Assembly (NCBI GenBank): GCA_039177555.1
Contig: JBCDFV010000001.1
Location: 124,001 to 188,000, forward strand
Length of the DNA stretch: 64,000 nt
Origin: JANQGH01 sp039177555
GTDB taxonomy: Bacteria; Pseudomonadota; Alphaproteobacteria; DSM-16000; Inquilinaceae
Reading direction: 5' to 3'
The position numbers and the translations under genes were made by a program. Shown piece after piece: positions 17,566 through 27,087 of this stretch (its first letter is position 1; every line of letters starts with the position of its first letter). Below the pieces are notes generated by a model that saw only the letters and a program-made list of their open reading frames with translations, was not told the DNA's origin and made no database searches.

Positions 17566-19746
17566 ATGGATACCAGCCTTGCCCCCGCCCCGGTCGCGAC
17601 GAAACCGTCGCTGCCGGAAGCCACGCTCGTCAATCCCCTGAAGATCGTATCGGAGTTCGCGCCGGCCGGCGACCAGCCGGAGGCAATCCGGCAGCTTGTC
17701 GCGGGCCTCGGCGAGGGGGATCGTGACCAGGTCCTGCTCGGCGTCACCGGCTCCGGCAAGACGTTCACCATGGCCCATGTCATCGAGCAGACCCAGCGGC
17801 CGGCGCTTATCCTGGCGCCGAACAAGACGCTGGCGGCCCAGCTCTACGGCGAGTTCAAGAGCTTCTTTCCCGACAACGCGGTCGAGTATTTCGTCTCCTA
17901 CTACGACTACTACCAGCCGGAGGCGTACGTGCCGCGGACGGACACGTACATCGAGAAGGAAAGCTCGATCAACGAGCAGATCGACCGCATGCGCCACTCC
18001 GCAACGCGGGCGCTGTTGGAACGTCGCGACACGATCATCGTCGCATCGGTGTCCTGCATCTACGGCATCGGCGATGTCGAGACCTATGGCGAGATGGCCT
18101 TCCCACTGAAGGTCGGCCAGGCGATCAACCGCAACGACCTGCTGAAGCGGCTGATCGAGATCCAGTACCGGCGAAACGACATGAACTTCGTGCGCGGCAC
18201 GTTCCGGGTGCGCGGCGACGTGATCGAGCTGTTTCCGGCGCACCTGGAGGATCGCGGCTGGCGCCTGTCCATGTTCGGCGACGAGATCGAGACCATCCAC
18301 GAGTTCGACCCGCTGACGGGCGAGAAGTACGGCGCGCTGAACCAGGTTCGCGTCTATGCCAACAGTCACTATGTGACGCCGAAGCCGACCCTGCAGCAGG
18401 CCGTGCGCCAGATGAAGGACGATCTGAAGATCCGTCTGCGCGAGTTCGAGGCCGACAACAAGCTGCTGGAGGCCCAGCGCCTGGACCAGCGCACCCAGTT
18501 CGACATCGAGATGATCGAGGCGACCGGAAGCTGCGCCGGCATCGAGAACTATTCCCGCTATCTGACCGGGCGCGCGCCGGGCGAACCGCCGCCGACCCTG
18601 TTCGAATACCTGCCCAAGGACGCGATCCTGTTCGTCGACGAAAGCCACGTCATGGTGCCGCAGCTTGGCGGCATGTTCCGGGGCGACCGGGCGCGGAAAG
18701 AAGTGCTGGCGGAGTTCGGCTTCCGCCTGCCGGCCTGCATCGACAACCGGCCGCTAAAGTTCGAGGAATGGGAGGCCATGCGCCCTCAATCCGTCTTCGT
18801 GTCAGCGACGCCGAACCCCTGGGAACTGGAGCGCACGGGCGGTGTGTTCGTCGAACAGGTCGTGCGCCCGACCGGCCTGATCGACCCGGTGACGGAAGTG
18901 CGACCGACCGAGACCCAGGTCGACGACGTGATGGCGGAGGTCAGAACCTGCGTCGCCAACGGCCAGCGGGTGCTGATCACGACCTTGACCAAGAAGATGG
19001 CCGAGGCGCTGACCGAATACATGACCGAGGCCGGGGTCAAGGTCCGCTACATCCACTCCGACGTTGATACGCTGGAACGCATCGAGATCATCCGCGACCT
19101 GCGGCTGGGTGTCTTCGACGTGCTGGTCGGCATCAACCTCTTACGCGAGGGGCTGGACATTCCGGAATGCGGTCTGGTCGCCGTTCTGGACGCCGACAAG
19201 GAGGGCTATCTGCGCTCGCGCACCTCCCTGATCCAGACCATCGGGCGCGCGGCCCGCAATGTCGACGGCCGGGCCATCCTCTATGCCGACACGATCACGG
19301 ACAGCCTGAAGACCGCACTGGAGGAGACCGAGCGGCGGCGGCGCAAGCAGGAAGCCTACAACCAGGAACACGGCATCACGCCGGAAACCGTGCGCAAGAA
19401 TATCGGCGACATCCTCGAAAGCGTCTATGAACGCGGCGATCGGGTGACGGTGAAGACCGGCGATGGCGAGATCGAACACCTGACCGGCAAGACCCTGCGC
19501 GAATACATCGCCGACTTGGAAAAGCGCATGAAGGCGGCCGCGGCCGACCTGGAGTTCGAAGAGGCCGCCCGCCTGCGCGACGAGATCCACCGGCTGGAAC
19601 AGGCGGAATTGGGCCTGGACGAGGTCATCCAGGTGACCGAGATGCTGCCGGGCCGTGCTGGCGGCGGCACCCATCGCGCGATTGTGGAAAGCAGTTCCGG
19701 GGGCAAGCCCGTGCGTCGCAAGCGGCGGCAAAGAAAGGGCCCATAA
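17566..19746 (+). CDS. uvrB: Excinuclease ABC subunit UvrB
   Basis: A 726-residue helicase-like subunit of nucleotide excision repair, which verifies damage after UvrA and recruits UvrC. Walker A is [13 protein letters not shown] near residue 60; the beta-hairpin region [12 protein letters not shown], the DESH box and the helicase motif QTIGRAARN are present. The C-terminal UVR motif ([17 protein letters not shown]), which docks UvrC, is intact. An extra N-terminal stretch of about 25 residues and a basic C-terminal tail (RRKRRQRKG) are seen. The gene ends in TAA, which shows that TAA is a stop in this genome. A terminator follows directly. Confidence 0.97.
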   Translation: MDTSLAPAPVATKPSLPEATLVNPLKIVSEFAPAGDQPEAIRQLVAGLGEGDRDQVLLGVTGSGKTFTMAHVIEQTQRPALILAPNKTLAAQLYGEFKSFFPDNAVEYFVSYYDYYQPEAYVPRTDTYIEKESSINEQIDRMRHSATRALLERRDTIIVASVSCIYGIGDVETYGEMAFPLKVGQAINRNDLLKRLIEIQYRRNDMNFVRGTFRVRGDVIELFPAHLEDRGWRLSMFGDEIETIHEFDPLTGEKYGALNQVRVYANSHYVTPKPTLQQAVRQMKDDLKIRLREFEADNKLLEAQRLDQRTQFDIEMIEATGSCAGIENYSRYLTGRAPGEPPPTLFEYLPKDAILFVDESHVMVPQLGGMFRGDRARKEVLAEFGFRLPACIDNRPLKFEEWEAMRPQSVFVSATPNPWELERTGGVFVEQVVRPTGLIDPVTEVRPTETQVDDVMAEVRTCVANGQRVLITTLTKKMAEALTEYMTEAGVKVRYIHSDVDTLERIEIIRDLRLGVFDVLVGINLLREGLDIPECGLVAVLDADKEGYLRSRTSLIQTIGRAARNVDGRAILYADTITDSLKTALEETERRRRKQEAYNQEHGITPETVRKNIGDILESVYERGDRVTVKTGDGEIEHLTGKTLREYIADLEKRMKAAAADLEFEEAARLRDEIHRLEQAELGLDEVIQVTEMLPGRAGGGTHRAIVESSSGGKPVRRKRRQRKGP

Positions 19747-19748
19747 CG

Positions 19749-19770
19749 AAAGAGGGCTTTTGCCCTCTTT
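19749..19770. terminator. Terminator hairpin after uvrB
   Basis: AAAGAGGGC (19749-19757), loop TTTT, GCCCTCTTT (19762-19770) begins two bases after the uvrB stop. The A-rich and T-rich ends make it usable in both directions. It separates uvrB from the antiporter gene. Confidence 0.8.
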
Positions 19771-19894
19771 AAGCCGCGCCTGACCCGTCCATATAGGGAT
19801 CAGGCTGGCGGAGCCGTCCGCTCTGCTGCTGTCCGCAACGGTGTTTCGCCATCGCCCCCCGTATGATCTTTCCCGGATCCATCGAGCTGACCGC

Positions 19895-20887
19895 ATGCTG
19901 ATCGACAGCGTGTTCGTGCTGCTCGGCTTTGTGCTGCTGGTCGTCGGCGCTGATTATCTGGTGCGAGGTGCAGTCGCGATGGCGCGGGCCATCGGCGTTT
20001 CGCCGCTGGTGATCGGGCTGACCGTCGTCGCGTTCGGCACCTCGCTGCCGGAGTTGGTGGTCAGCATGCGCGCCGCGGTCGGTGGTTCGCCCGGACTTGC
20101 CTTGGGCAATATCGTCGGCTCCAATGTGGCCAACATTCTTCTGATCCTCGGCGTCGCCGCGTTGATCTATCCTATCCGGTGCACACGATCGGTGCTGATC
20201 CGTGACGGCAGCGCGATGATGGCCGCCACGATCTTCTTCGCCGGCGCGGCATTGATCGGCGGCTTTGGCTGGATCTATGGCGCCATTGCGGTCAGTTGTC
20301 TCGTGGCTTCGCTTACCTACTCGTACTTCAACGACAAGAAGACAGGCGAGACCCTGCACACGCGCGAGGCCGAGGATGTCGAGCCGATACCGGGCGGTGG
20401 CTGGAAGTCGGTCCTGGCGGTGATCGTCGGGCTGGTCGGCGTCATCGTCGGCGGCGAATTGCTGGTCGAAGGCGCCGTCTCCATGGCCAGAGAACTGCGG
20501 GTTTCCGAAGAGGTCATCGGGTTGACCCTGGTCGCCTTCGGAACCTCCGTGCCGGAGTTGGCGACCACGGCTGTCGCCGCCGTCCGCCGCCATGCCGACG
20601 TGGCCCTGGGCAACGTTCTGGGCAGCAATTTGTTCAACCTGCTGGGCGTTCTGGGCATCACCAGCCTGGTCACCTGGCTGCCGACGCCGCCGACGACGGC
20701 CTCGTTCGACGTCTGGGTGCTGCTCTGCGTCAGCTTCCTGCTGCTGGTCTTTATGCGCACGGGCTGGCGCCTGGGTCGGCCGGAGGCGGTCGTCTTGTTG
20801 CTTCTGTACGCGGTGTTTATCGTGGCCCAGTTTCATGGCGTGGGGCCAATGATGGCCGAAGAACTCGACCTTGGGGGGAACGGATGA
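19895..20887 (+). CDS. Calcium/sodium antiporter (CaCA family, YrbG-like)
   Basis: A 330-residue inner-membrane exchanger with about ten helices in two inverted halves. Each half has an alpha-repeat: VVAFGTSLPELVVSM with GNIVGSNVANILLILG, and LVAFGTSVPELATT with GNVLGSNLFNLLGVLG. The acidic residues in these repeats bind the cation. CaCA proteins exchange Ca2+ (or K+) for Na+ or H+. The ATG at 19895 was taken since the first helix begins right after it. The stop overlaps the start of the next gene in ATGA. Confidence 0.93.
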   Translation: MLIDSVFVLLGFVLLVVGADYLVRGAVAMARAIGVSPLVIGLTVVAFGTSLPELVVSMRAAVGGSPGLALGNIVGSNVANILLILGVAALIYPIRCTRSVLIRDGSAMMAATIFFAGAALIGGFGWIYGAIAVSCLVASLTYSYFNDKKTGETLHTREAEDVEPIPGGGWKSVLAVIVGLVGVIVGGELLVEGAVSMARELRVSEEVIGLTLVAFGTSVPELATTAVAAVRRHADVALGNVLGSNLFNLLGVLGITSLVTWLPTPPTTASFDVWVLLCVSFLLLVFMRTGWRLGRPEAVVLLLLYAVFIVAQFHGVGPMMAEELDLGGNG

Positions 20888-21660
20888 CGGAGAACCAGAC
20901 GTCGAAGGCCGCCCTGGTCACGGGCGGCGCCAAGCGCGTCGGGCGCGCCATCGTCGAGGAATTGGCGGCCCATGGCTGGGCCGTGGCGATCCACTATCGT
21001 CATTCCGCCGAAAGCGCGAACGCGCTTGCCGACGACATCGTCGCAGCGGGCGGCCGCGCCGCAACCGTCTCGGGCAACCTTTCCGAAGAGTGCGAGGTGA
21101 AGTCGCTGATCCACAGCGCCACCGATGCCTTGGGGCAGCCCTTGACCTTGCTGGTCAATTCCGCCTCGACGTTCGAGCGCGACACGGTCGAGACCGCCGA
21201 CCGGCGAAGCTGGGACCTGCACATGGAGCCGAACTTGCGGGCACCGCTGGTGCTGAGCCAAACATTCGCCCGGCAGTTGCCGGACGGGCTTGCCGGCAAC
21301 ATCGTCAACATCATCGACGAGCGGGTCTGGAACCTGACACCGCACTACCTGTCCTACACGTTGAGCAAGTCGGGTCTTTGGACACTGACCCGCACGCTTG
21401 CATTGGCGCTGGCGCCGCGCATCCGGGTCAACGGCATTGGACCGGGACCAACGCTGGCCGCGAAGCAACAGACCGACGCGCAGTTCGAGCGGCAATGGCG
21501 GGCCCTGCCCTTGCAGCGACCGGTCGATCCGAAGGAGATCGCACGCACGGTGCGTTTCTTCGTTGCCACCCCCAGCGTCACCGGCCAAATGCTGGCACTG
21601 GATTCCGGCGAGCATCTCGCCTGGGCCCATCCGAACCCGAACGATCCGCCTGCCATTTGA
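20884..21660 (+). CDS. Pteridine reductase-type SDR (FolM/PTR1-like)
   Basis: A 258-residue short-chain dehydrogenase. The cofactor motif is TGGAKRVG, with the Arg typical of NADPH-using pteridine reductases. In place of the usual catalytic Ser there is NIIDERVW, giving an Asp-Tyr-Lys triad (D, then Y thirteen residues later, K four after that) with the same spacing as trypanosomal PTR1 and E. coli FolM. Such enzymes reduce dihydromonapterin or dihydrofolate. It is coupled to the antiporter by a 4-base overlap. The assignment rests on the triad spacing; another ketone substrate remains possible. Confidence 0.82.
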   Translation: MTENQTSKAALVTGGAKRVGRAIVEELAAHGWAVAIHYRHSAESANALADDIVAAGGRAATVSGNLSEECEVKSLIHSATDALGQPLTLLVNSASTFERDTVETADRRSWDLHMEPNLRAPLVLSQTFARQLPDGLAGNIVNIIDERVWNLTPHYLSYTLSKSGLWTLTRTLALALAPRIRVNGIGPGPTLAAKQQTDAQFERQWRALPLQRPVDPKEIARTVRFFVATPSVTGQMLALDSGEHLAWAHPNPNDPPAI

Positions 21661-21969
21661 CCAGGGTACGGCGCACCCGTTTCGCAAAATTGCAACACAA
21701 TCGCCGGTAAGTTGCTGATCGGCCTTTGAATTCCCAGCCGGGCCGATTTGGCCGCGCAGAAAGCCAAAGTTGTTCACACCTGCCGCATTTCCGTCAAGAT
21801 TGGCTTATTGGCCGCGCTAACATTGCCGCGATCGGCCCACACAACAGCTTGACAATCGATAACATCAACAAAATCAAATGGTTAGTTATTTGCCCAAAAA
21901 GTAGGCAAAAAGTGGCCAATCGCGGAAAACCGGGCGACTCAGACACACCAAGCACAGATGTCGACAGAG
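21661..21969. other. AT-richer intergenic region upstream of uvrC
   Basis: Unusually AT-rich for this genome, with no family-like frame. Notable strings are GCAAAATTGCAACACAAT at 21684-21701 (similar to one at 13118), TTGTTCACA at 21770-21778 (one base off a DnaA box), a TTGACA at 21849-21854, and a tandem CAAAAAGTAGG/CAAAAAGTGG at 21895-21915. Confidence 0.45.
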
Positions 21970-21991
21970 TTATCCACAGGATCCGTGGATA
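21970..21991. promoter_or_regulatory. Perfect DnaA box inside an inverted repeat
   Basis: TTATCCACA at 21970-21978 matches the DnaA-box consensus exactly. TATCCAC (21971-21977) pairs with GTGGATA (21985-21991) around a 7-base spacer, so a second, weaker box faces it. A CACA-AA-TGTG palindrome follows at 21993-22002. The site is about 140 bases before the uvrC start. DnaA could act on uvrC, or the AT-rich patch could be an initiation site; neither is shown. Confidence 0.5.
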
Positions 21992-22128
21992 TCACAAATG
22001 TGTCATCAAAAGCGGCAGCTTAGCGGAATGAACAAACCTTCCGGCTGAGTTTCGCCATCCAAGACGGCGACCGCTTGACCACGCATATCGCATTGAAAGC
22101 AGGGCGACAGAACGGCAAATATGCATGC

Positions 22129-24051
22129 ATGTCTCCCCCAGCCGAATCCGTCACCGCCTTAGACGACAAGCAATCAGCAGGGGACGCGGCGAACCGCGTC
22201 AAACGCGATTTGAACCGCGGCCTTGCCGTGATCCAGGGCCATGTGAAGACCCTGCCGGCCAGCCCGGGCGTCTATCGCATGTTGAACGATGCCGGGGACG
22301 CGCTTTACGTCGGCAAGGCCAAGAACCTCAAACACCGGGTCACGAGCTATACACAGCTTGGCCGGCATCCGGCGCGTCTGATGCGGATGATCGCCGAAAC
22401 CGCTTCCATGTAATTCGTGGTCACGGCGTCCGAGGTCGAGGCGCTGTTGCTGGAAGCCAACCTGATCAAACGGCTGAAGCCGCGCTACAATCTGCTGCTG
22501 CGCGACGACAAGACGTTCCCGCACATCCTGATCGCCAGCGACCACCCCTTCCCCCAGGTGGTCAAGCATCGCGGCGCGCAAAAGCGGCCGGGCAGCTATT
22601 TCGGCCCCTTCGCCTCCGCCGGTGCCGTGAACAGGACCATCACGGCGTTGCAGCGCGCCTTTATGTTGCGCAACTGCTCCGATGCGGTTTTCGCCAGCCG
22701 TTCGCGGCCCTGCCTGCAATATCAGATCAAGCGCTGCACGGCGCCGTGCGTGGGCTATGTCGATCAGGCCGGCTATGCCGAGCAGGTCGAACAGGCCCGC
22801 GATTTCCTGGCCGGGCGCAGCCAAAAGGTTCAACAGCACTTTGCCGACGCGATGGTCGATGCCGCCGACCGGCTCGACTTCGAAGGCGCGGCCCGCTACC
22901 GCGACCGCATCCGCGCACTGGCGTCGGTGCAGTCGCATCAGGACATCAATGTCGAAGGCTTTGACGAGGCGGACGCGATCGCCTGTTACCGAACCGGCGG
23001 CCAGGCTTGCGTCCAGGTCTATTTCGTGCGCGCCGGCCGCAACTATGGCACCCGCGCCTACTTTCCAAGCCATGACAAGGGGCTGGAGCCGGATGAGATC
23101 CTGGCCGCGTTTGTGGGCCAGTTCTACGACGACAAGCCGCCACCGAAACTGATCCTGCTCAGCCATGCGCCGGCGGAACAGACGCTCTTGGCCGACGCCC
23201 TGTCCGTGCGCGCCGATCGCAAGGTTACCGTCACCACGCCTCAACGCGGCGCCAAGAAGCGGCTGATCGACCACGCGATGACCAACGCGCGGGAGGCGCT
23301 GGCCAGGCGGCTTGCAGAAAGCGCGTCGCAGCAAAAGCTGCTCGCCCGCATGGCCGAAACCTTCGACCTGGATGGCCCGCCCTCGCGCATCGAGGTCTAC
23401 GACAACAGCCATACCGGCGGCACCAACCCGATCGGCGCCATGATCGTGGCGGGACCGGAAGGGTTTCAGAAGAACGCCTATCGCAAGTTCACCATCAAGG
23501 GCGACGTGGCCCCCGGCGACGACTACGCGATGATGCGCGAGGTGCTGTCGCGACGGTTTGCCCGGGCCCTAAAGGAAGATCCGGACCGTTCCGCCCAAAG
23601 CTGGCCGGACCTGGTTTTGATCGACGGCGGCCAGGGCCAGTTGTCCGTGGCCATGGAGGTTCTGGACGATCTCGGCATCAGCGACGTGCCTGTGGTTTCG
23701 ATCGCGAAGGGGCCGGACCGCAACGCCGGCCGCGAGCGGTTTTTCATGCCCGACCGGAAGGCGTTCGATCTGCCGGCGAAGGACCCGGTTCTCTACTATC
23801 TTCAACGCCTGCGCGACGAGGCCCATCGCTTTGCCATCGGCACGCACCGCGCCAAGCGGGCCAAGCAGATCGGCCGATCGGTCATCGACGACGTTCCCGG
23901 CATCGGGCCGCGACGCAAAAAAGCCCTTTTGATGCATTTCGGATCGGGCAAGGCGGTCGGTCGCGCCAGCGTCACCGACCTGGAGGCCGTCGAGGGCATC
24001 AGCAGCACCGTCGCCAAAAAGATTTATGATCATTTCAATCCGCATGGTTAA
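22129..24051 (+). pseudogene. uvrC: Excinuclease ABC subunit UvrC, interrupted by in-frame TAA
   Basis: The frame from ATG 22129 to 24051 (640 codons) matches UvrC throughout but has one TAA at 22411-22413, codon 95. Homologues read SMEFV at this place, so a GAA (Glu) codon was probably changed by one base. Upstream lies most of the N-terminal GIY-YIG nuclease domain ([16 protein letters not shown]). Downstream come the catalytic-Glu segment [11 protein letters not shown], the zinc-type cysteines ([16 protein letters not shown]), UVR motif, the RNase H-like C-terminal nuclease ([12 protein letters not shown]) and the helix-hairpin-helix end. Re-initiation at GTG 22417 would make a protein without the 3'-incising domain. 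The sequence is otherwise well conserved, so the change is recent or an error. Confidence 0.9.
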
Positions 24052-24076
24052 TGTTGGCCCGTCCGGTACACTCGGC

Positions 24077-24102
24077 GGCGTCATTAACGCTAGGATGACG
24101 CC
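24077..24102. repeat. Stem-loop between uvrC and pgsA
   Basis: GGCGTCAT (24077-24084) and ATGACGCC (24095-24102) form an exact 8-bp stem with a 10-base loop. No T-run follows, so it is not a standard terminator. It may be a processing or partial-termination element between the two genes. Confidence 0.4.
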
Positions 24103-24132
24103 AGTCAGTGATGAGATCAGAACATCGGGGTC

Positions 24133-24687
24133 ATGCAGAATCTGCCGAACATATTGACGTTTTCGCGCATGGCGGCGATCCCGGTCGTGGTGGCCCTGTT
24201 CTTCGTGATGCAGCCTTGGGCCTATTGGGTCGCGGCGGTCATCTTCGCGATCGCGGCCGTGACGGACTTTCTCGACGGCTACTTGGCGCGCGCCCAGGGC
24301 ACCGGCAGCCCGTTGGGCAAGATGATGGACCCGATCGCCGACAAGATGCTGGTCGCCATCATGCTGATCCTGCTGGTCGGGTTCGGCGCGCTGCCCGGCT
24401 GGCACATGATCGCGGCCATTATCATCCTGGCCCGTGAGGTCTTGATCTCGGGCGTCAGAGAGTATCTCGCCAGCGTCGGCACGACCGGGCTGCCGGTCTC
24501 GAAGCTGGCCAAGTGGAAGACTACGACACAGCTTGGCGCCCTGATGCTGCTGATCCTGGCGCCGGCTGTTCCGGACGTGCGGCCCGTCGGGCTGGCCATC
24601 CTGTGGGTTGCCGCCGTGCTGACGATCATCACCGGTTGGGACTATCTTCGGGCCGGCTTACGGCAGATCGCCACCTCGCAGCACTGA
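24133..24687 (+). CDS. pgsA: CDP-diacylglycerol--glycerol-3-phosphate 3-phosphatidyltransferase
   Basis: A 184-residue integral membrane enzyme making phosphatidylglycerol phosphate, the committed step to phosphatidylglycerol and cardiolipin. The CDP-alcohol phosphotransferase signature is seen as TDFLDGYLARAQGTGSPLGKMMDPIADK (D-G-x2-A-R-x8-G-x3-D-x3-D) near residue 48-75. Five or so helices are predicted. It follows uvrC, the usual alphaproteobacterial order, and precedes DUF2062 by 8 bases. Confidence 0.95.
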   Translation: MQNLPNILTFSRMAAIPVVVALFFVMQPWAYWVAAVIFAIAAVTDFLDGYLARAQGTGSPLGKMMDPIADKMLVAIMLILLVGFGALPGWHMIAAIIILAREVLISGVREYLASVGTTGLPVSKLAKWKTTTQLGALMLLILAPAVPDVRPVGLAILWVAAVLTIITGWDYLRAGLRQIATSQH

Positions 24688-24695
24688 TCCCCCCC

Positions 24696-25379
24696 ATGAG
24701 ACGATCTGATCGCCCCCTCGGCTATTTCGGCCGGATGTTCAGGCGCCGCTTTCTAAAGCCGGTCGTGCGCAGCCGGCTGAAGTCGGACGTGTTGGCGCGG
24801 ACCTGCTGTTGGGGGATGGTCTGGGGGCTGACGCCCAGCGTCGGTCTGCAGGCCGTTGCGGTCATGATCTCTTGGGTAATCGCCGACCGCTGGCTGAAAT
24901 ACCGGTTCAACTGGCCGATCGCGATGGTCCTGACGCTTGTGACCAACCCCTTCACCCTGGCGCCGATCTACGCGTTTTACTTCACAGTGGGCTGTGGCAT
25001 CGCCCAATGCGACATGCGCATGGGCGCCCTCAATCAGGCCGTTCGGGCCCTGGAGGAATTCGAGCTTCTGGACTTCCTCAGCCTGTCGGCCGGCCCTCTG
25101 CTGCACGCCTTTGCGATTGCCTGGCTGGGCAGCATGCCGTTTGTCATTGCTGGAGCGGTCGGAGGTTACTATTTCGGACGGTATGTCGGAGCCAAGATCG
25201 AAGATCGCCGCTTCAAGCGCATGGCACGTCGGCGAGAAAAAGCCGAACAGCGATCGGAGGCGCCTGTTCGGCCTGGCGGGATGGAGCGGAAGCGGCAAGA
25301 CAACCCTGGTGCGAAGCCTGGTGCCCACGCTCATCCGGGCGGGCATCACGGTGTCGACGGTCAAGCACGCCCACCATAA
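24696..25379 (+). CDS. DUF2062 membrane protein
   Basis: A protein of 227 residues whose first 170 match the DUF2062 pattern: a basic start (RMFRRRFLKPVVRSRLKSD), a helix around WGMVWGLTPSVGLQAVAVMISW, the motif TNPFTLAPIYAFYFTVG, and a last helix near GAVGGYYFGRYVG. The function of DUF2062 is not known. The ATG at 24696 lies 8 bases after pgsA. The tail after about residue 175 (SEAPVRPGGMERKRQ to the end) is not family-like and runs over the P-loop region of mobB in another frame. The true end may be earlier, or a frameshift has occurred near 25,250. Confidence 0.8.
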   Translation: MRRSDRPLGYFGRMFRRRFLKPVVRSRLKSDVLARTCCWGMVWGLTPSVGLQAVAVMISWVIADRWLKYRFNWPIAMVLTLVTNPFTLAPIYAFYFTVGCGIAQCDMRMGALNQAVRALEEFELLDFLSLSAGPLLHAFAIAWLGSMPFVIAGAVGGYYFGRYVGAKIEDRRFKRMARRREKAEQRSEAPVRPGGMERKRQDNPGAKPGAHAHPGGHHGVDGQARPP

Positions 25380-25791
25380 TTTCGATATCGACCAGCCGGG
25401 CAAGGACAGCCACACCCACCGCGAGGCGGGGGCCCAAGAGGTGCTGGTCTCCAGCGCCAAACGCTGGGCCCTGATCCATGAACATCGCGGCGCGCCGGAA
25501 CCGACGCTGGACGATCTGTTGCGCCTGATCGCGCCGGTCGACCTGGTTTTGGTCGAGGGCTTCAAGAAGAACCCGCACCCCAAGCTGGAGGTCTGGCGCG
25601 AGGCGACCGGCAAGCCGCCGCTTTGGCCTGACGATCCGACCATACTGGCCGTCGCCAGCGATGGGCCGATTACGGGCCTCGACCGCCCGCTGCTGGCGCT
25701 CGACGACGTGCCTGAGATCGCGCGCTTCATCCTGACCGCTGTCGGCCTTGAAGACGCGCTCGTCGCCAAAGAGGCCGCGTGGCCCAGCTAA
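25183..25791 (+). CDS. mobB: Molybdopterin-guanine dinucleotide biosynthesis adaptor MobB
   Basis: About 202 residues from ATG 25183, the only upstream ATG in this frame. Conserved sequence begins later, at FGLAGWSGSGKTTLV (P-loop, about 25267), followed by VSTVKHAHHNFDID and the VLVEGFKKNPHPKLEV motif. MobB binds GTP and helps MobA attach GMP to molybdopterin. The first 26 residues overlap the DUF2062 gene and are not family-like, so the real start may differ or use a non-ATG codon. The 3' end overlaps moeA by 13 bases. mobA is not in the window. Confidence 0.85.
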   Translation: MSEPRSKIAASSAWHVGEKKPNSDRRRLFGLAGWSGSGKTTLVRSLVPTLIRAGITVSTVKHAHHNFDIDQPGKDSHTHREAGAQEVLVSSAKRWALIHEHRGAPEPTLDDLLRLIAPVDLVLVEGFKKNPHPKLEVWREATGKPPLWPDDPTILAVASDGPITGLDRPLLALDDVPEIARFILTAVGLEDALVAKEAAWPS

Positions 25792-27032
25792 GCGATGATT
25801 GCTTTGCCTTTGGCGGCAAGCTGCTCGCGGTGGACGAGGCCCTAGCCACCGTCAGCCAACGCCTGGACTGTCTGGTGGGCACGGAGCCCGTAGACCTGTC
25901 GCGAGCGCTCGACCGCGTTCTAGCGACGCCGATGGTCGCACCGCGCGACGTGCCGCCCCATAACAACAGCGCCGTCGATGGCTATGCCGTCCGGTTCGCC
26001 GACCTGACGCACGGGAAAGAGACCAGGCTGCCGATTGGCGGGCGACTTCAGGCCGGCGATCCGGCGACCGTGTCACCCGGCGCGGCAACGGCCCTGCGGG
26101 TCTTCACGGGCGCCGCCATGCCGCCGGGGCCGGACACCATCTTCATGCAAGAGGACTGTCAGGAGGAGGATGGCGGCGTGGTGCTTCCGGCCGGCATGAA
26201 AAAGGGCGCCAACTACCGCTTCGCCGGGGAGGATGTTCGGAAAGGCGAGACGGTCCTGGACCCCGGCAAACGCCTGGGTCCGGCCGATCTCGGCCTGATC
26301 GCTTCCCTCGGCATTGAGCGGCTGGACGTCCGCGAACGGCTCAAGGTCGCCGTCCTGTCGACCGGCAACGAACTGCTGGAGCCAGGCGAGGCGGCCAGGG
26401 CAGGCGCGGTCTACGACGCCAACCGCTACACGATCGCGGGTCTATCACACCGCGCCGGCTACAGGGTGACGGATGCCGGCATTCTGCCCGACCGGCCGGA
26501 ACAGGTGTCCACGGCGCTGAGCCGGCTGAGCCGCGATCACCACGCGATCATCGTCTCCGGCGGCGTCTCGACCGGCGACGCTGACCATGTGAAGAATGCG
26601 GTTGAAGCGGTTGGCGGGCGCCTGCACGCCTGGCGGCTGGCCATCAAACCCGGACGGCCCGTCGCCCTGGGGCAGATCGGCGACTGCGCCTTCATCGGGT
26701 TGCCCGGAAATCCGGTTGCCGTTGTCGTGACCTATCTGATCCTGGCCCGTCCCTTGCTGGCCAAGCTGGCGGGGCGCGCGTTGCCGCCCGTGCCCGCCTA
26801 CCCGGTTATCGCGGACTTCGATTACCGCAAGAAACCGGGCCGGCGGGAGTATGTGCGCGTAACCCTAGCCGCGGGGGATAGGCTACCTTACGCGCGGCGC
26901 TTTTCCCGCGATGGTGCCGGCATTCTCTCCTCCGTGGTCGCGAGCGACGGCCTGCTGGTCTTGGGCGAGCCAATCGAAGGCATCCAGGCCGGCGACCGAT
27001 TGCCGTTCGTGCCCTGGACCGCCTTCGACTGA
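25779..27032 (+). CDS. moeA: Molybdopterin molybdenumtransferase MoeA
   Basis: A 417-residue enzyme that inserts molybdate into adenylylated molybdopterin. It starts at GTG 25779, overlapping the end of mobB, with DDCFAFGGKLL next to the start. Family motifs are DVPPHNNSAVDGYAVRF near residue 65, TGAAMPPGPDT, STGNELLEPGE, SGGVSTGDADH and GLPGNPVAVVVTYL. The Asp in DGYA and the GVS-x-GD loop belong to the active site. It sits in the mobB-moeA-moaD-moaE series that supplies the cofactor for enzymes such as MsrP (8.4 kb). Confidence 0.96.
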   Translation: MAQLSDDCFAFGGKLLAVDEALATVSQRLDCLVGTEPVDLSRALDRVLATPMVAPRDVPPHNNSAVDGYAVRFADLTHGKETRLPIGGRLQAGDPATVSPGAATALRVFTGAAMPPGPDTIFMQEDCQEEDGGVVLPAGMKKGANYRFAGEDVRKGETVLDPGKRLGPADLGLIASLGIERLDVRERLKVAVLSTGNELLEPGEAARAGAVYDANRYTIAGLSHRAGYRVTDAGILPDRPEQVSTALSRLSRDHHAIIVSGGVSTGDADHVKNAVEAVGGRLHAWRLAIKPGRPVALGQIGDCAFIGLPGNPVAVVVTYLILARPLLAKLAGRALPPVPAYPVIADFDYRKKPGRREYVRVTLAAGDRLPYARRFSRDGAGILSSVVASDGLLVLGEPIEGIQAGDRLPFVPWTAFD

Positions 27033-27087
27033 TCGGCAACGCCCAGAGGGGTTGCGCCGGCTGGCCGGGCATTCGACATTAGGGACC

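Noticed and set aside
20296..20883. Extended upstream part of the FolM-type reading frame
   Set aside because: The frame is open into the antiporter gene but is Arg/Gly-rich there; the ATG at 20884 overlapping the antiporter stop is the real start.
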